Of a stretch of DNA of 64,000 nucleotides, positions 30,939 through 39,908 are shown piece by piece (position 1 is the stretch's first letter; the number at the start of each line of letters is the position of its first letter). Below the pieces are notes generated by a model. It ran no database searches. It saw nothing but the letters and a program-made list of their open reading frames with translations, and was not told the origin of the DNA. This DNA is from Thermomonas sp. Its GTDB lineage: Bacteria > Pseudomonadota > Gammaproteobacteria > Xanthomonadales > Xanthomonadaceae. The position numbers and the translations under genes were made by a program. The stretch lies in contig NZ_JAMLIW010000005.1 in NCBI RefSeq assembly GCF_023953935.1, positions 124,001-188,000 on the forward strand, given 5' to 3'.

Positions 30939-32216
30939 TCAGCGCTCCAGAATTGCGGTCACGCCCATCCCGCCGGCGGTGCAGATGCTGATCAGGCAGC
31001 GGCGGCCGGCGCGGGCGCGCAGCTCCTTGGCGGCGCTGGCAACGATTCGCGCGCCGGTGGCGGCGAACGGATGGCCGCAGGCCAGCGAGGAGCCGTTGAC
31101 GTTGATCCGGTCCGGATCGATCGCCCCCAGCGGCGCGGCAAGGCCCAGCCGGTCGCGGCAGTAGTCGGCGCTTTCCCAGGCCTTGAGCGTGCACAGCACC
31201 TGCGCGGCGAACGCCTCGTGGATCTCGTACAGGTCGAAATCCTGCAGGCGCAGGTTGTTGCGCGCCAGCAGTTCGGCCACGGCCACGGTGGGCGCCATCA
31301 GCAAGCCTTCGCCGTGGACGAAATCCACCGCCGCCACCTGCGCATCGCGGATGTGGCAGAGGACCTCGAAGCCGTGCTGCGCGGCCCATTCGTCGGTGGA
31401 CACCAGACAGGCCGCAGCACCGTCGGTGAGCGGGGTGGAATTGCCGGCGGTCAGGGTGCCCTTGCCGGAGGTCTTGTCGAACGCCGGCTTGAGCGTGGCG
31501 AGCTTCTCGATGCTGGTGTCCGGGCGCAGGTTGTTGTCGCGGGTTTCGCCGCGGAAGCCGACCACCAGATCATCGAAGAAGCCGCGCCCGTAGGCCGCCG
31601 CAAGCTTGTGATGGGAGGCCACCGCCAGCGCGTCCTGCGCCTCGCGTGTGATGCCCCATTCGCGCGCCATGTCCTCGCAATGGTCGCCCATCGACTTGCC
31701 GGTGCGCGGCTCGGCGACGCCGGGGAAATCCGGCTTCAGTTCGCCCAGCCGGAAGCCCTTGAACGCGCCCAGCCGCTGCCCGAGGGACTTGGCGGCTTCG
31801 GCATGCAGCACGCGACGGCGCAGGTTCTGCCCGTACACGATCGGTACGTCGGAGGTGGTGTCGGAGCCGCCGCCGATGCCGGCTTCGATCTGCCCGGTGG
31901 CGATTTTGCCGGCGATGGAAAGAATCGTGTCCAGCGACGTGCCGCAGGCGCGCTGCATGGTGATGCCGGGGGTCAACGGCGACAGCCCGGAGGACAAGGT
32001 GGCTTCGCGACCGAGGTTCCAGTCCGAGGAATGCTTGATCACCGCGCCCATCGCGACTTCGCCCAGCTGTTTGCCGCTGAGGCCGAATTTCTCGACCAGC
32101 GCGCCCAGGGTGCGCACCGACAGGCCAAGGTTGCCGACATCCGCATACGCGGTGTTGCGCCGGCAAAACGGGATGCGGACCCCGCCGAGAATCGCAACTG
32201 GACGACCGTATTGCAT
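30939..32216 (-). CDS. fadI: Acetyl-CoA acyltransferase (thiolase), FadI-like
   Basis: Thiolases split 3-ketoacyl-CoA with CoA, or run in reverse to make acetoacetyl-CoA. The 425-residue product has the nucleophilic cysteine in TMQRACGTSLDTIL (about residue 90), the YEIHEAFAAQVLCTL histidine motif, the NVNGSSLACGHPFAATGAR motif and the final CTAGGMGVTAILER. Length and the LRLGELKPDFP-like and KSMGDHCEDMAREWGI inserts fit the FadI/trifunctional beta-subunit branch. No fadJ-like gene is next to it. The ATG at 32216 matches the family start (YGRPVAILGGVRIPF). Confidence 0.88.
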   Translation of the reverse strand: MQYGRPVAILGGVRIPFCRRNTAYADVGNLGLSVRTLGALVEKFGLSGKQLGEVAMGAVIKHSSDWNLGREATLSSGLSPLTPGITMQRACGTSLDTILSIAGKIATGQIEAGIGGGSDTTSDVPIVYGQNLRRRVLHAEAAKSLGQRLGAFKGFRLGELKPDFPGVAEPRTGKSMGDHCEDMAREWGITREAQDALAVASHHKLAAAYGRGFFDDLVVGFRGETRDNNLRPDTSIEKLATLKPAFDKTSGKGTLTAGNSTPLTDGAAACLVSTDEWAAQHGFEVLCHIRDAQVAAVDFVHGEGLLMAPTVAVAELLARNNLRLQDFDLYEIHEAFAAQVLCTLKAWESADYCRDRLGLAAPLGAIDPDRINVNGSSLACGHPFAATGARIVASAAKELRARAGRRCLISICTAGGMGVTAILER

Positions 32217-32294
32217 GCCTTGCCCCCCGGCGGCAGCGGTGCCGCGCGCATAATGTACGCAGTGTAGTGTGACGGGATCGAGTCGAAGCTCCAG

Positions 32295-33167
32295 ATGGGC
32301 GCACATTTTTCCTATTCGCAGGATTTCCGCGGCCAGATCGCGATCGAGCTGCGCGACGTCGGCGCGCCGGTGCGGCCGGCGCTGCCCGGTGCAATCGCCG
32401 GCGAAGTCGCCGCCCTGCTGGGGCGCGATCTGTCCAAACTGGCGCCGTCGGTGATCGGCTGCGACCTGGCCCTGGTCGGCGTCCACTACGACCCGGCCGA
32501 GGCCCTGCGGCCGGGCTGGCCGGTTCACCGCGCCGTGCAGGGCCTGCTCGAGCGAATGCCGGGCGAAGGCTTCGGCCCGCGCACGGTCGGCTTCGGCGCC
32601 GACGCCGATGGCCGGATGCCTGAATCGTTGCACGCTGATCCCGATTTTTCCGGCGGCGTGCTGCGGGTGATGCCGTTCGTCCTCAGCGGCCCGGCCGTGG
32701 CCGAAGCCAGCGCGGCGCTGGAAGAAGAGCTGTTCGACCGCGGGCTGGCCGAGGCCGACGTGGCGCTGGCACTGCAGGACGGACTGGGCGTGGAGGTTGA
32801 ACACGTCCGCTACCAGAGCCTGCGCGACCTGCTGGCGATGACCGCGATGCAATACCAGCACGTCGGGTTGGATAATCTGTGGGCGCTGCTGGACGCGGCG
32901 CTGCTGGAGCCGCAGTCCGAATTCGTGCTGGCCCAGCCGCAGGAGCCACTGGCGCGCTACGCGGCCGGCGAGGTGCGACTTGGTTTGCTGGATTTTGCCG
33001 CATGGCAGCAGCGTGATGCCGAACCCGAGGCCGATCGCGAGCAGCGGGCGCAGGCTTTCAACCTGTTCGAAATGCGCCAGCGCCAGTACGCGGCCGTCCT
33101 GCGCGCCCACGGCGTGCCCGTGCAATTCGTGCACTGCCCGCAGGCGGATGCAAGTTGCCTGGGGTGA
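32295..33167 (+). CDS. Conserved protein of unknown function
   Basis: I do not recognise this 290-residue protein. It has no signal peptide or membrane segment and is acidic and Leu/Ala-rich. It has a compact N-terminal half (MGAHFSYSQDFRGQIAIELRD) and a helical C-terminal half ending in RQRQYAAVLRAHGVPVQFVH. Codon use and GC are like its neighbours, so it is a resident gene. It diverges from the thiolase gene across 78 bases, and the two may share regulation. The 440 bases after it hold only repeats. Confidence 0.75.
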   Translation: MGAHFSYSQDFRGQIAIELRDVGAPVRPALPGAIAGEVAALLGRDLSKLAPSVIGCDLALVGVHYDPAEALRPGWPVHRAVQGLLERMPGEGFGPRTVGFGADADGRMPESLHADPDFSGGVLRVMPFVLSGPAVAEASAALEEELFDRGLAEADVALALQDGLGVEVEHVRYQSLRDLLAMTAMQYQHVGLDNLWALLDAALLEPQSEFVLAQPQEPLARYAAGEVRLGLLDFAAWQQRDAEPEADREQRAQAFNLFEMRQRQYAAVLRAHGVPVQFVHCPQADASCLG

Positions 33168-33294
33168 GGGGCGATCTGGCGGCAGTATTCACCCCGGTCG
33201 CGGGTGCCTGATTTCGGTTCGCGTATCCCCTCGCCGATGACGTGGACCGTCCGCCATCCGTGTATCCCGCCCACTGTTCATGTATCCGACCCAC

Positions 33295-33545
33295 CGTTCG
33301 TGGTGAGCCCTTCGACACGCTCAGGACAGGCTTGTCAAACCATGAACGTAGGTGCCATTCCCGCCCGTGGTTCGACAGGCTCACCACGAGCGGGATGGGC
33401 TCACCACGAACGGGAGAGACTCACCACGAATGGGATGGACTCACCGCGAATGGGATGGACTCACCACGGATGAGAATCGTCAGAACTACGCACAAGATGC
33501 GCTCGTCCTGACTCCGTTCGTGGTGAGCCTGTCGAACCATGAGCG
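33295..33545. repeat. Cluster of TTCGTGGTGAGCCTGTCGAACCATGA-type repeats with a 20-bp tandem array
   Basis: The spacer 33168-33608 has no credible gene. It contains several direct and inverted copies of the dispersed word TTCGTGGTGAGCC-TGTCGAAC-CATGA (about 33298, 33367 and 33519). Between them, 33381-33480 is five tandem 20-bp copies of CTCACCACGAAYGGGATGGA with few differences. The same word family returns near 47700-47775. The sequence type is common in xanthomonad and sphingomonad genomes. The tandem block probably arose by local expansion. Confidence 0.85.
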
Positions 33546-33554
33546 GAGTCAGGC

Positions 33555-33583
33555 AAAAATCCGGGGCGGGTGCCCGCCCCGGA
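33555..33583 (-). terminator. Rho-independent terminator of the autotransporter gene
   Basis: Read on the minus strand, TCCGGGGCGGG-CA-CCCGCCCCGGA forms an 11-pair stem followed by TTTTT. It lies 26 bases past the stop codon of the autotransporter gene. Confidence 0.88.
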
Positions 33584-33608
33584 TCCCTCCCCGCATCACA
33601 CCGCGTTT

Positions 33609-35090
33609 TTACAAGTCAAAACCGAAACCACCACCGACACTGCTCTCGCCGTGGGCAAAGCTGGCGCCCAGCGAGAACGAGCCGCGGTCGCCGATGCGCC
33701 GGCCATAGCCGATCGACACCGCGCCCTGGCCGCCCTGCGCGCCGACGCCAATGGCGATCCGCCCACGCGGGCTGTTGCTCATCGCCGCGTTGACCGCCAT
33801 CTGGGTCATCGCCGTGCCCATCGCGCCGATCCGGTCGATGCGGGTGTCGGTGTGGGCAAAGCGCGCATCCACCTGCTGCTGGTACTGGCTGAAGGTGTCG
33901 TTCCAGGCTGCAAAGCGCTGGTCGGTATAGGCATTGGCCGCAGCCAGGGTCTGCGCCGACTTGGTGTCGGTGTAGCTGTTGGCGGCGGTCAAGGTGGCGG
34001 CGTCGCCGTCCTGCACCATCTGCGCCACCGCGGTCATGTCGGCGTCCTGTCCTGCCGGGCCTTGCGGACCGGTCGGGCCCTGTGGTCCGGTTGGTCCTTG
34101 TGGGCCCTGCGGCCCGGGCGTGCCCACGCTGCCAGCCAGCGAGGTCAGTTTGGAGTCCACAGCGGCGAACGCCGAGCCGACGTCGTGGTAAGCAACGCCC
34201 TGGATGGTGAAGGTGGGCGCGCCGAACACGCCGCTGGCGAAGGTCGCACCGCCGCCCATCCAGGTGGCGAGTGTGCGCAGCTGCAGCACGTTCACCGCAT
34301 CGTTGTCGTCGATGCCGTCGGCGACATGGATCAGGCGCGCGTTGTAGTCGCTGCCGTAAGCGTTGCCAAACACATCCAGGTCTCCGGCCGCGTGCCCAAA
34401 GGACACGACGTCGGACTCATTGGCAACGGTTTGGAACCCAATCGCCGTGCTCCTTTCCGCATTCGCCACTGAGCCGGCTCCGATGGCGGTGCTCCAGTTG
34501 CCAGTGGCCCTGTTGATGTACCCGAATGCGCTGCTGCCCAAGGCGCTTGCGGTGTTGCCGTAGCCGAAGGCGGTGCTGGCTTCGCCCGACGCCATGTTGT
34601 TTGCCCCGAACGCGCTGGCCGATTGCTTGTGATTCGGCCCCCCGGCGTTGTTGTTGAAGCCGAAGGCGCTGGTCCAGGTGCTGGTGGCCGTATTCGCTGC
34701 GCCGAACGCGCTGGCGAACGCCGCTTCTGCCGTGTTCACGTAGCCGAACGCACTGCTACCTTGCCCCCGGGCCTGGTTGCTCGTACCGAAGGCATTGGCA
34801 TCGGTGTTCCATGCGACATTGTTGTTACCAAACGCGTTGGAGCGTATGCCACTCGCGTTGTTGTGTTGACCGTAGGCACTGGCCATCGGATCGCAGGTGG
34901 CGTTGTCGGTACCATGTTCGTTGCCCTGATCGGTCGAAGGTGCCGGCGCGATGGGGTTGCCATTGGTGTCAACGCACACGGGATCGGCTGCAAACGCCGG
35001 CATCGACAATGTGCCCAACAGGGTCAGGCTCAGGATGGACAGCGCCAGCTGGCGCGGGCGGCGGGAAGGGCGGTAGGTGCGGGGTTTCAT
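33609..35090 (-). CDS. Trimeric autotransporter (YadA-like) with collagen-like segment
   Basis: The 493-residue product has a long signal peptide ending near SMPAFA (residue 34). YadA-type head repeats follow, with the recurring SxAFGxxN or STAIG unit from about 70 to 230, and a neck near 250-270. There is a Gly-X-Y block ([20 protein letters not shown]) at about 326-345, then coiled coil. The C-terminal anchor (residues about 415-493) has four beta strands such as [13 protein letters not shown] and [15 protein letters not shown] and ends in phenylalanine-aspartate-leucine. Such proteins are surface adhesins. The head repeats are unusually Asn/Ala-rich and end with a disordered N-terminal part holding two cysteines. 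Confidence 0.9.
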   Translation of the reverse strand: MKPRTYRPSRRPRQLALSILSLTLLGTLSMPAFAADPVCVDTNGNPIAPAPSTDQGNEHGTDNATCDPMASAYGQHNNASGIRSNAFGNNNVAWNTDANAFGTSNQARGQGSSAFGYVNTAEAAFASAFGAANTATSTWTSAFGFNNNAGGPNHKQSASAFGANNMASGEASTAFGYGNTASALGSSAFGYINRATGNWSTAIGAGSVANAERSTAIGFQTVANESDVVSFGHAAGDLDVFGNAYGSDYNARLIHVADGIDDNDAVNVLQLRTLATWMGGGATFASGVFGAPTFTIQGVAYHDVGSAFAAVDSKLTSLAGSVGTPGPQGPQGPTGPQGPTGPQGPAGQDADMTAVAQMVQDGDAATLTAANSYTDTKSAQTLAAANAYTDQRFAAWNDTFSQYQQQVDARFAHTDTRIDRIGAMGTAMTQMAVNAAMSNSPRGRIAIGVGAQGGQGAVSIGYGRRIGDRGSFSLGASFAHGESSVGGGFGFDL

Positions 35091-35185
35091 GCGTCGTTTC
35101 CTCGGGAAGGCTCCGGCGGCACTGCCGGCGTGATGGAGATATGCGAAACTCCGGCATCACACAGGACACGGCCCGGAGCGCGGCC

Positions 35186-35755
35186 ATGGAATCCAACCCC
35201 GACACCGGCTCCGGCGCGGAAATCACCCACCTGTTGGCCTGCGCCCGTGCGGGTGATGCGGCCGCACTATCGGCGGCCTATTCGGCCATTTACGACGAGC
35301 TCAAGCGCGCCGCGCGGCAGCAATTGCGCCGCATGCGCGACGATTTCCAGACCACCGCGCTGGTGCACGAGGCCTACCTCAAGCTGGCCGGCGGTGCGCA
35401 GCTGGCGGCGGTGGACCGCAACCACCTGCTGGCATTGTCGGCGCGGGCGATGCGGCAGGTGCTGGTAGACGATGCCCGGACCCGCAAGGCCGACAAGCGC
35501 GGCGGCGGCGACGCGCCGGTGACCCTGACCGCACGGCTGGAAAACGGCGAGCGTGCCGCGCTGGAAGTGCTGGAACTCGATGAGCTGCTCAAACGCCTGC
35601 ACGCACTGGATGAACGCGCCGCGCAGGTGGTGGAACTGCGTTATTTCGGCGGCTATGAGGAAGCCGAGATCGCGCAGATGCTGGGCGTCACCGATCGCAC
35701 GGTGCGCCGCGACTGGCGCAAGGCGCGCGCCTTCCTGTTGGCCGAGCTCGGATGA
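35186..35755 (+). CDS. ECF-family RNA polymerase sigma factor
   Basis: The 189-residue product has sigma region 2 (DFQTTALVHEAYLKLAGG) and region 4 with a helix-turn-helix (GYEEAEIAQMLGVTDRTVRRDW). It fits the TIGR02999-type ECF factors. The ATG at 35186 has GGAG upstream. An in-frame ATG at 35141 is possible. It overlaps the following Ser/Thr kinase by four bases. Such sigma-kinase pairs are known as the ECF43-type, for example EcfK/PknS of Xanthomonas citri, where the kinase activates the sigma factor by phosphorylation. That mechanism is transferred from the family. Confidence 0.9.
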   Translation: MESNPDTGSGAEITHLLACARAGDAAALSAAYSAIYDELKRAARQQLRRMRDDFQTTALVHEAYLKLAGGAQLAAVDRNHLLALSARAMRQVLVDDARTRKADKRGGGDAPVTLTARLENGERAALEVLELDELLKRLHALDERAAQVVELRYFGGYEEAEIAQMLGVTDRTVRRDWRKARAFLLAELG

Positions 35756-38652
35756 GCGCGAGCGACGATCCCGCCCTGTCGCAGCGCAAACGCGCTCTTG
35801 CGATCTTCGACGCGGTCGCCGAGCTGGAAGGCGACGCGCGCGAGGCAAGGCTGCTGGCGTTGTGCGCCGGCGAGGCGGGCCTGCTGGCACAGGTGCGCAC
35901 CTTGCTGGCCGCCGATGCAGGCGAGACCGAGCCGTATTCGAATGCACCGCGGTGGGCTGAGGCGTTGGCAACCCCGGCAGAGCCGGACGCCGATCCGGCG
36001 CTGGGCCGCTGCATCGGTGCGTGGAAGATCGTCGGCGTGATCGGCCAGGGCGGCATGGGTGCCGTCTATTCGGTGGAACGCAGCGACGGAGCCTACGCCC
36101 AGCGCGCCGCCCTCAAGCTGATCCGCGCCACCGCCGATTCCCCGGCTGCGCGCGCGCGTTTCCTGCGCGAACGGCAAATCCTGGCCGGCTTGCAGCATCC
36201 CAATATCGCCAGCTTGCTGGACGGCGGTTTCAGCACCGACGGCGAGCCGTACTTCGTGATGGAACAGGTCGATGGCCAGCCCATCGACCGCTGGTGCGAT
36301 GCGCGTGTGCTGGGCCTGAGTGCGCGGGTCACCTTGTTCCTGCAGGTGCTCGATGCGGTGCGCTATGCGCATCGCAACCTGGTGGTGCATCGCGACCTCA
36401 AGCCGTCGAACCTGCTGGTCGATGGCGAGGGGCGGGTGAAACTGCTCGACTTCGGCATCGCCAAGCAGTTGCAAGGCAGCGAGCTGACAGCTACGCATGA
36501 TCGTGCGCTGACCTTCGAATACGCCAGCCCCGAACAATTGCACGACGCCCCGATCACCACCGCCACCGATTTGTGGCAATTGGGCGTGATCCTGCATCGC
36601 CTGCTGTCCGGCGCGCACCCGTTCGGGCTGACCCGCGACACCCCGGTGGCCAGCCAGCTGCAGCAGCTCGAGCGCGAGCCGGAACCGCTGACCCGCGCCG
36701 CCGCGCAGACAACGGCGGAACAGGCCGCCCTGCGCGGAGGCTTGAATCCCGCCGCACTCGCGCGTGCGCTGCGCGGCAATCTGGCGGCCATCGTGCAGAC
36801 CTGCCTGCGCCGCGACCCGGAACAGCGCTATGCCTCCGCCGACGCATTGGCCAATGACCTGCGTGCCTGGCTGGACAACCGCCCGATCGCCGCCGTGCCG
36901 CTGTCGCGCGGCCAGCGTGCGCGGCTGTGGCTGCGCCGCAATCGTGGACTGGCGGCAGCCATCGGCGCGGTGACACTGGCCCTGCTTGTCGGCACCGGCG
37001 TGGCGCTGTGGCAGGCGCGCGAGGCGCAGATGCAGGCGCGGCTTGCCGAGCAGCAGCGCAGCGAAGCGCAGCGACAAGGGGCCACCGCACAGGCGGCGCT
37101 GGATTTCCTTGGCAACACGATGCTGGCGGCATTGCCGGATCAAGCACTGGACACCAAGATCACTGCGCGACAATTGCTTGAGGCGGCAACCCGCAAGCTG
37201 GGCGATGATAAACAAATGCCTGCAGCGGTGCGCCAGACCGTGCAGCGCAAGCTGGGGCAGATGTATCTCACCTTGGGTGAACCGAGCATTGCAACCGAAT
37301 TGCTGGCCGCCGGGCTCAACGGCGTACAGCCCCGTGGTCGCGATGATGCGCTGAAACTGGCAGATGACATCTCCAATTATTCAAACGCGCTCGGTGCGCT
37401 GGAGCGTGGCAAGGAAGCACTCCAGCAAGCGCAGCGAGCGATGCGCATGCGCGCGCGCTATGCTCCCGACGACCAGCAGGCGCGCCTCAATTCCCTGTTT
37501 GATCTTGGCTACGCCCAGTTCCGCAATGGGGATGCCGCCGCTGCGGAGTCCTCCTGGAAACAGGCGATTGCGGTGGTCAATGCCATGCCGGAGCCGCCGC
37601 CGGCTGCGATCACCGTCTATTCCTATCTCGCCTCGCTTTACAGCTGGACCGGCGATGCAAAAAAAGCCATGGATACGGCGCAACAAGGCCTGTCGTTTGC
37701 AGACAGGGCAAGGATCCCGCAGGAATCGCCAGAACGCCCCGGCCTGCTGCGCGCGCTCTCGGATGCGCAAGCCGTCTCCGGCGACCAGCGCGGCGCCGAG
37801 CGCAGCATTCGCCAGGCCATCGCCCTGAGCGAAAAGTATTTCGAAGGGGGAGCCGACATCAGCAAGCTGTACGGCAGTCTTGGACTGGTGCTGAAGGATC
37901 AAGGACGTTTTCCCGAAGCGTTGACCGCGATGCAACATGCCGACAGCCTGGGCGCGACGTCCGACGCGGTGCCGCTGGAAATCGCCATCCGCAAGGAGCA
38001 TCTGGGCAGCGTATACGACGGCCTTGGCAACTATCCGCAAGCGCTGCAACAGTATGCTGACGCGATCGCATTGCTGGCAGGTATTCAGGATGGCAATGCA
38101 CCGAACGTGGTGCGAAAGCTGCGCGTGCGGCAGGCACGCATTGCCGCCAAAGCCGGCAGAGCCAGCTGGGCCTATGCCCAGCTGAGCGCCTTGCGCGAAC
38201 CCATGGGCAAGGAAGATGGCACGGCATCGCAGGATTACGCCTACCTCGTCCTGCAGCAGGCGGTGGCAGCGAAACTGATGGGCGACTTTGCGCATGCGGC
38301 GGCGCTGCTTGCTGAGGCGGAAGCGCTCTGGGCCAAGGCCGCACCGCCCACGCACCCGATCTTCGCCAGCATTCAACGCATGCATGCGGCACTGTCGCGG
38401 CAGCAAGGCGACCTTGCCGCGGCCGAACAGGCGCAGCGCAAGGCCATCGCGCAGCTGACTGCCGGCACCCAGCCCATCGATCTTGCCATCGCCCGGGCAG
38501 AGCTTGCGGCAATCCGTTCGGAACGCGGTGACTCAGCCGAAGCGCGGCGCTTGCTCGCGCAGGCCCTGCCGGTGTTGCGCGAAGCGGTGCTGCCGCAGGA
38601 AGTCAACCGCGCCGCCGCCGAGGCGCTGGCGCGCAAGCTCGGCGTGAGCTGA
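35752..38652 (+). CDS. Transmembrane Ser/Thr protein kinase with TPR periplasmic domain
   Basis: The 966-residue protein has a Hanks-type kinase domain at about 90-370. It has the glycine loop GQGGMGAVY (98-106), the ATP lysine in AALKLI (122), the catalytic loop HRDLKPSN (213-220), DFGIAK (from 233) and the SPEQL activation-segment end. A membrane helix lies at about 398-418. Then come some 540 residues of TPR-like helices, predicted outside the cytoplasm. It is translated in overlap with the ECF sigma gene, so the sigma factor is the likely substrate. The signal sensed by the TPR part is unknown. Confidence 0.92.
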   Translation: MSASDDPALSQRKRALAIFDAVAELEGDAREARLLALCAGEAGLLAQVRTLLAADAGETEPYSNAPRWAEALATPAEPDADPALGRCIGAWKIVGVIGQGGMGAVYSVERSDGAYAQRAALKLIRATADSPAARARFLRERQILAGLQHPNIASLLDGGFSTDGEPYFVMEQVDGQPIDRWCDARVLGLSARVTLFLQVLDAVRYAHRNLVVHRDLKPSNLLVDGEGRVKLLDFGIAKQLQGSELTATHDRALTFEYASPEQLHDAPITTATDLWQLGVILHRLLSGAHPFGLTRDTPVASQLQQLEREPEPLTRAAAQTTAEQAALRGGLNPAALARALRGNLAAIVQTCLRRDPEQRYASADALANDLRAWLDNRPIAAVPLSRGQRARLWLRRNRGLAAAIGAVTLALLVGTGVALWQAREAQMQARLAEQQRSEAQRQGATAQAALDFLGNTMLAALPDQALDTKITARQLLEAATRKLGDDKQMPAAVRQTVQRKLGQMYLTLGEPSIATELLAAGLNGVQPRGRDDALKLADDISNYSNALGALERGKEALQQAQRAMRMRARYAPDDQQARLNSLFDLGYAQFRNGDAAAAESSWKQAIAVVNAMPEPPPAAITVYSYLASLYSWTGDAKKAMDTAQQGLSFADRARIPQESPERPGLLRALSDAQAVSGDQRGAERSIRQAIALSEKYFEGGADISKLYGSLGLVLKDQGRFPEALTAMQHADSLGATSDAVPLEIAIRKEHLGSVYDGLGNYPQALQQYADAIALLAGIQDGNAPNVVRKLRVRQARIAAKAGRASWAYAQLSALREPMGKEDGTASQDYAYLVLQQAVAAKLMGDFAHAAALLAEAEALWAKAAPPTHPIFASIQRMHAALSRQQGDLAAAEQAQRKAIAQLTAGTQPIDLAIARAELAAIRSERGDSAEARRLLAQALPVLREAVLPQEVNRAAAEALARKLGVS

Positions 38653-38676
38653 GGCGGCGACATCGCTGAGGCGGAA

Positions 38677-39276
38677 TCACGGAGTGCAGGCGCCTGCCGA
38701 TGCCGGCGTCAGGGTGAAACGCTCGCCGCCGCTGGTGGTGCGCGATTGCGCGCCGGCCGTGGTGGTGCCGCCACCTGCGGTGGTCAGCGTGCCGGGCTTG
38801 TCTTGGCCGTCGGGGAATTCGATGTGATAGCGGCCGCCGGCATTCCAGCGCAGGCCCGGGATGTTCGGCGTGCGCACGAATTTGTAGGTGCCATCGACGC
38901 CGCCGCTGAATTCGACGCCGAACATTTTTCCGTTCAAGACGAATGTTTCATCGATGTTGCAGACCACCTGATCTACCGGGTCGCCGCTGCCGCCAACGAT
39001 GTGGAACGCACGCGATGCGGGCGTCACCGAAGTCATCCCGCCACAGCGCTGGCGCTTGTCATCGGGATCCGTGCGTGGTTCGTTGGAGCATTTTTCTTCG
39101 GGCTCGGTGTCGACGATGGTGGCCGATCCGGCGATCGGGGCCGGTGTGCTCGCCGTCGAAGCCGCTGGCGCGGGCGTTGCGGTCGATGGCGGACTCCTGA
39201 ATTGCGGCGAACAGGCGGCCAGCGTCAGCAGCGCCAGCGTGGTGAAGCCGAAGGCAGGGAGGTGGCGCTGGTTCAT
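38677..39276 (-). CDS. Paralogous lipoprotein 3 of the EEKC-RCGGM family
   Basis: The 199-residue product starts with a lipoprotein signal (FTTLALLTLAACSPQ) and a low-complexity Pro/Ala/Thr linker. The shared block is EEKCSNEPRTDPDDKRQRCGG, followed by about 100 residues of predicted beta structure (GVDGTYKFVRTPNIPGLRW). It is the last of three tandem paralogues and overlaps the middle one by four bases (ATGA). I know of no named family. The final part is Thr/Gly-rich and lacks the TxTWTKIxxC-type ending of the other two, though it keeps a terminal ACTP. Confidence 0.8.
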   Translation of the reverse strand: MNQRHLPAFGFTTLALLTLAACSPQFRSPPSTATPAPAASTASTPAPIAGSATIVDTEPEEKCSNEPRTDPDDKRQRCGGMTSVTPASRAFHIVGGSGDPVDQVVCNIDETFVLNGKMFGVEFSGGVDGTYKFVRTPNIPGLRWNAGGRYHIEFPDGQDKPGTLTTAGGGTTTAGAQSRTTSGGERFTLTPASAGACTP

Positions 39277-39908
39277 GGCGCCGCCTTGCAATCGCTGATC
39301 TTGGTCCAGGTGGTGGTGCGGGCCGGCTGCGGCACGCAGAGCGCCTGGCCTCCCGTATGCGCGCACATCTCGGCGGTGGCATAGGTCGCCGTCAGCCTGT
39401 TCTCGGGACCGCTCAGGGTGTAGGTACCTGATTGTTTGTAGTCAACGCCGGCGGCCGTGAGCTGCACCTCGAACGTGCCGCCGGTGCGACTGGTGGGCGT
39501 ATGGGTGAGCGTGAGGCCGCAGAATTCGGTGCTGAAGGGTTTGTCGATGTCGCAGGCGTCGTATGGCCTGACCACGCAATCGGCGCCCGAGGTGGTCGTG
39601 CCCATCCCGGCAACATCGATGCTGTAGGCGCGCGTTGCAGGCGCCGTGGCACCACCCATGCCACCGCAGCGTGGGCGCTTGTCGTTTTCATCCGTGGGCG
39701 GTTCGTTGGTGCATTTTTCTTCGGGTGGAGTGGTGGCTGTGCCCGTCGCCGCGGCGGCGGGCGTGGCTGCAGCCGCAGTTGTTGGCGTTGGATTACCCGA
39801 TTCGGACGTTGGTGCGCAGGCGGACAGCAGCAAGGTGAGAGCGCAAGCAAAACCCGGCAAACGCCAAGGGCTGCGCTTCCAGCTGCGCTGATGGTTGATG
39901 GTGTTCAC
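39273..39908 (-). CDS. Paralogous lipoprotein 2 of the EEKC-RCGGM family
   Basis: The 211-residue product starts with GTG at 39908, overlapping the stop of the upstream paralogue (GTGA). It has a lipoprotein signal (FACALTLLLSACAPT), an Ala/Thr linker, the shared block EEKC-TNEPPTDENDKRPRCGG and a C-terminal domain. That domain has TYTLSGPENRLTATYATAEM and ends in TTTWTKISDC. These last pieces match paralogue 1 (YSLSGPEESMTGNFQ and TSTWTRIEAC). Function unknown. It is predicted to be anchored in the outer membrane, as Ala follows the lipid-bearing cysteine. Confidence 0.8.
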   Translation of the reverse strand: MNTINHQRSWKRSPWRLPGFACALTLLLSACAPTSESGNPTPTTAAAATPAAAATGTATTPPEEKCTNEPPTDENDKRPRCGGMGGATAPATRAYSIDVAGMGTTTSGADCVVRPYDACDIDKPFSTEFCGLTLTHTPTSRTGGTFEVQLTAAGVDYKQSGTYTLSGPENRLTATYATAEMCAHTGGQALCVPQPARTTTWTKISDCKAAP

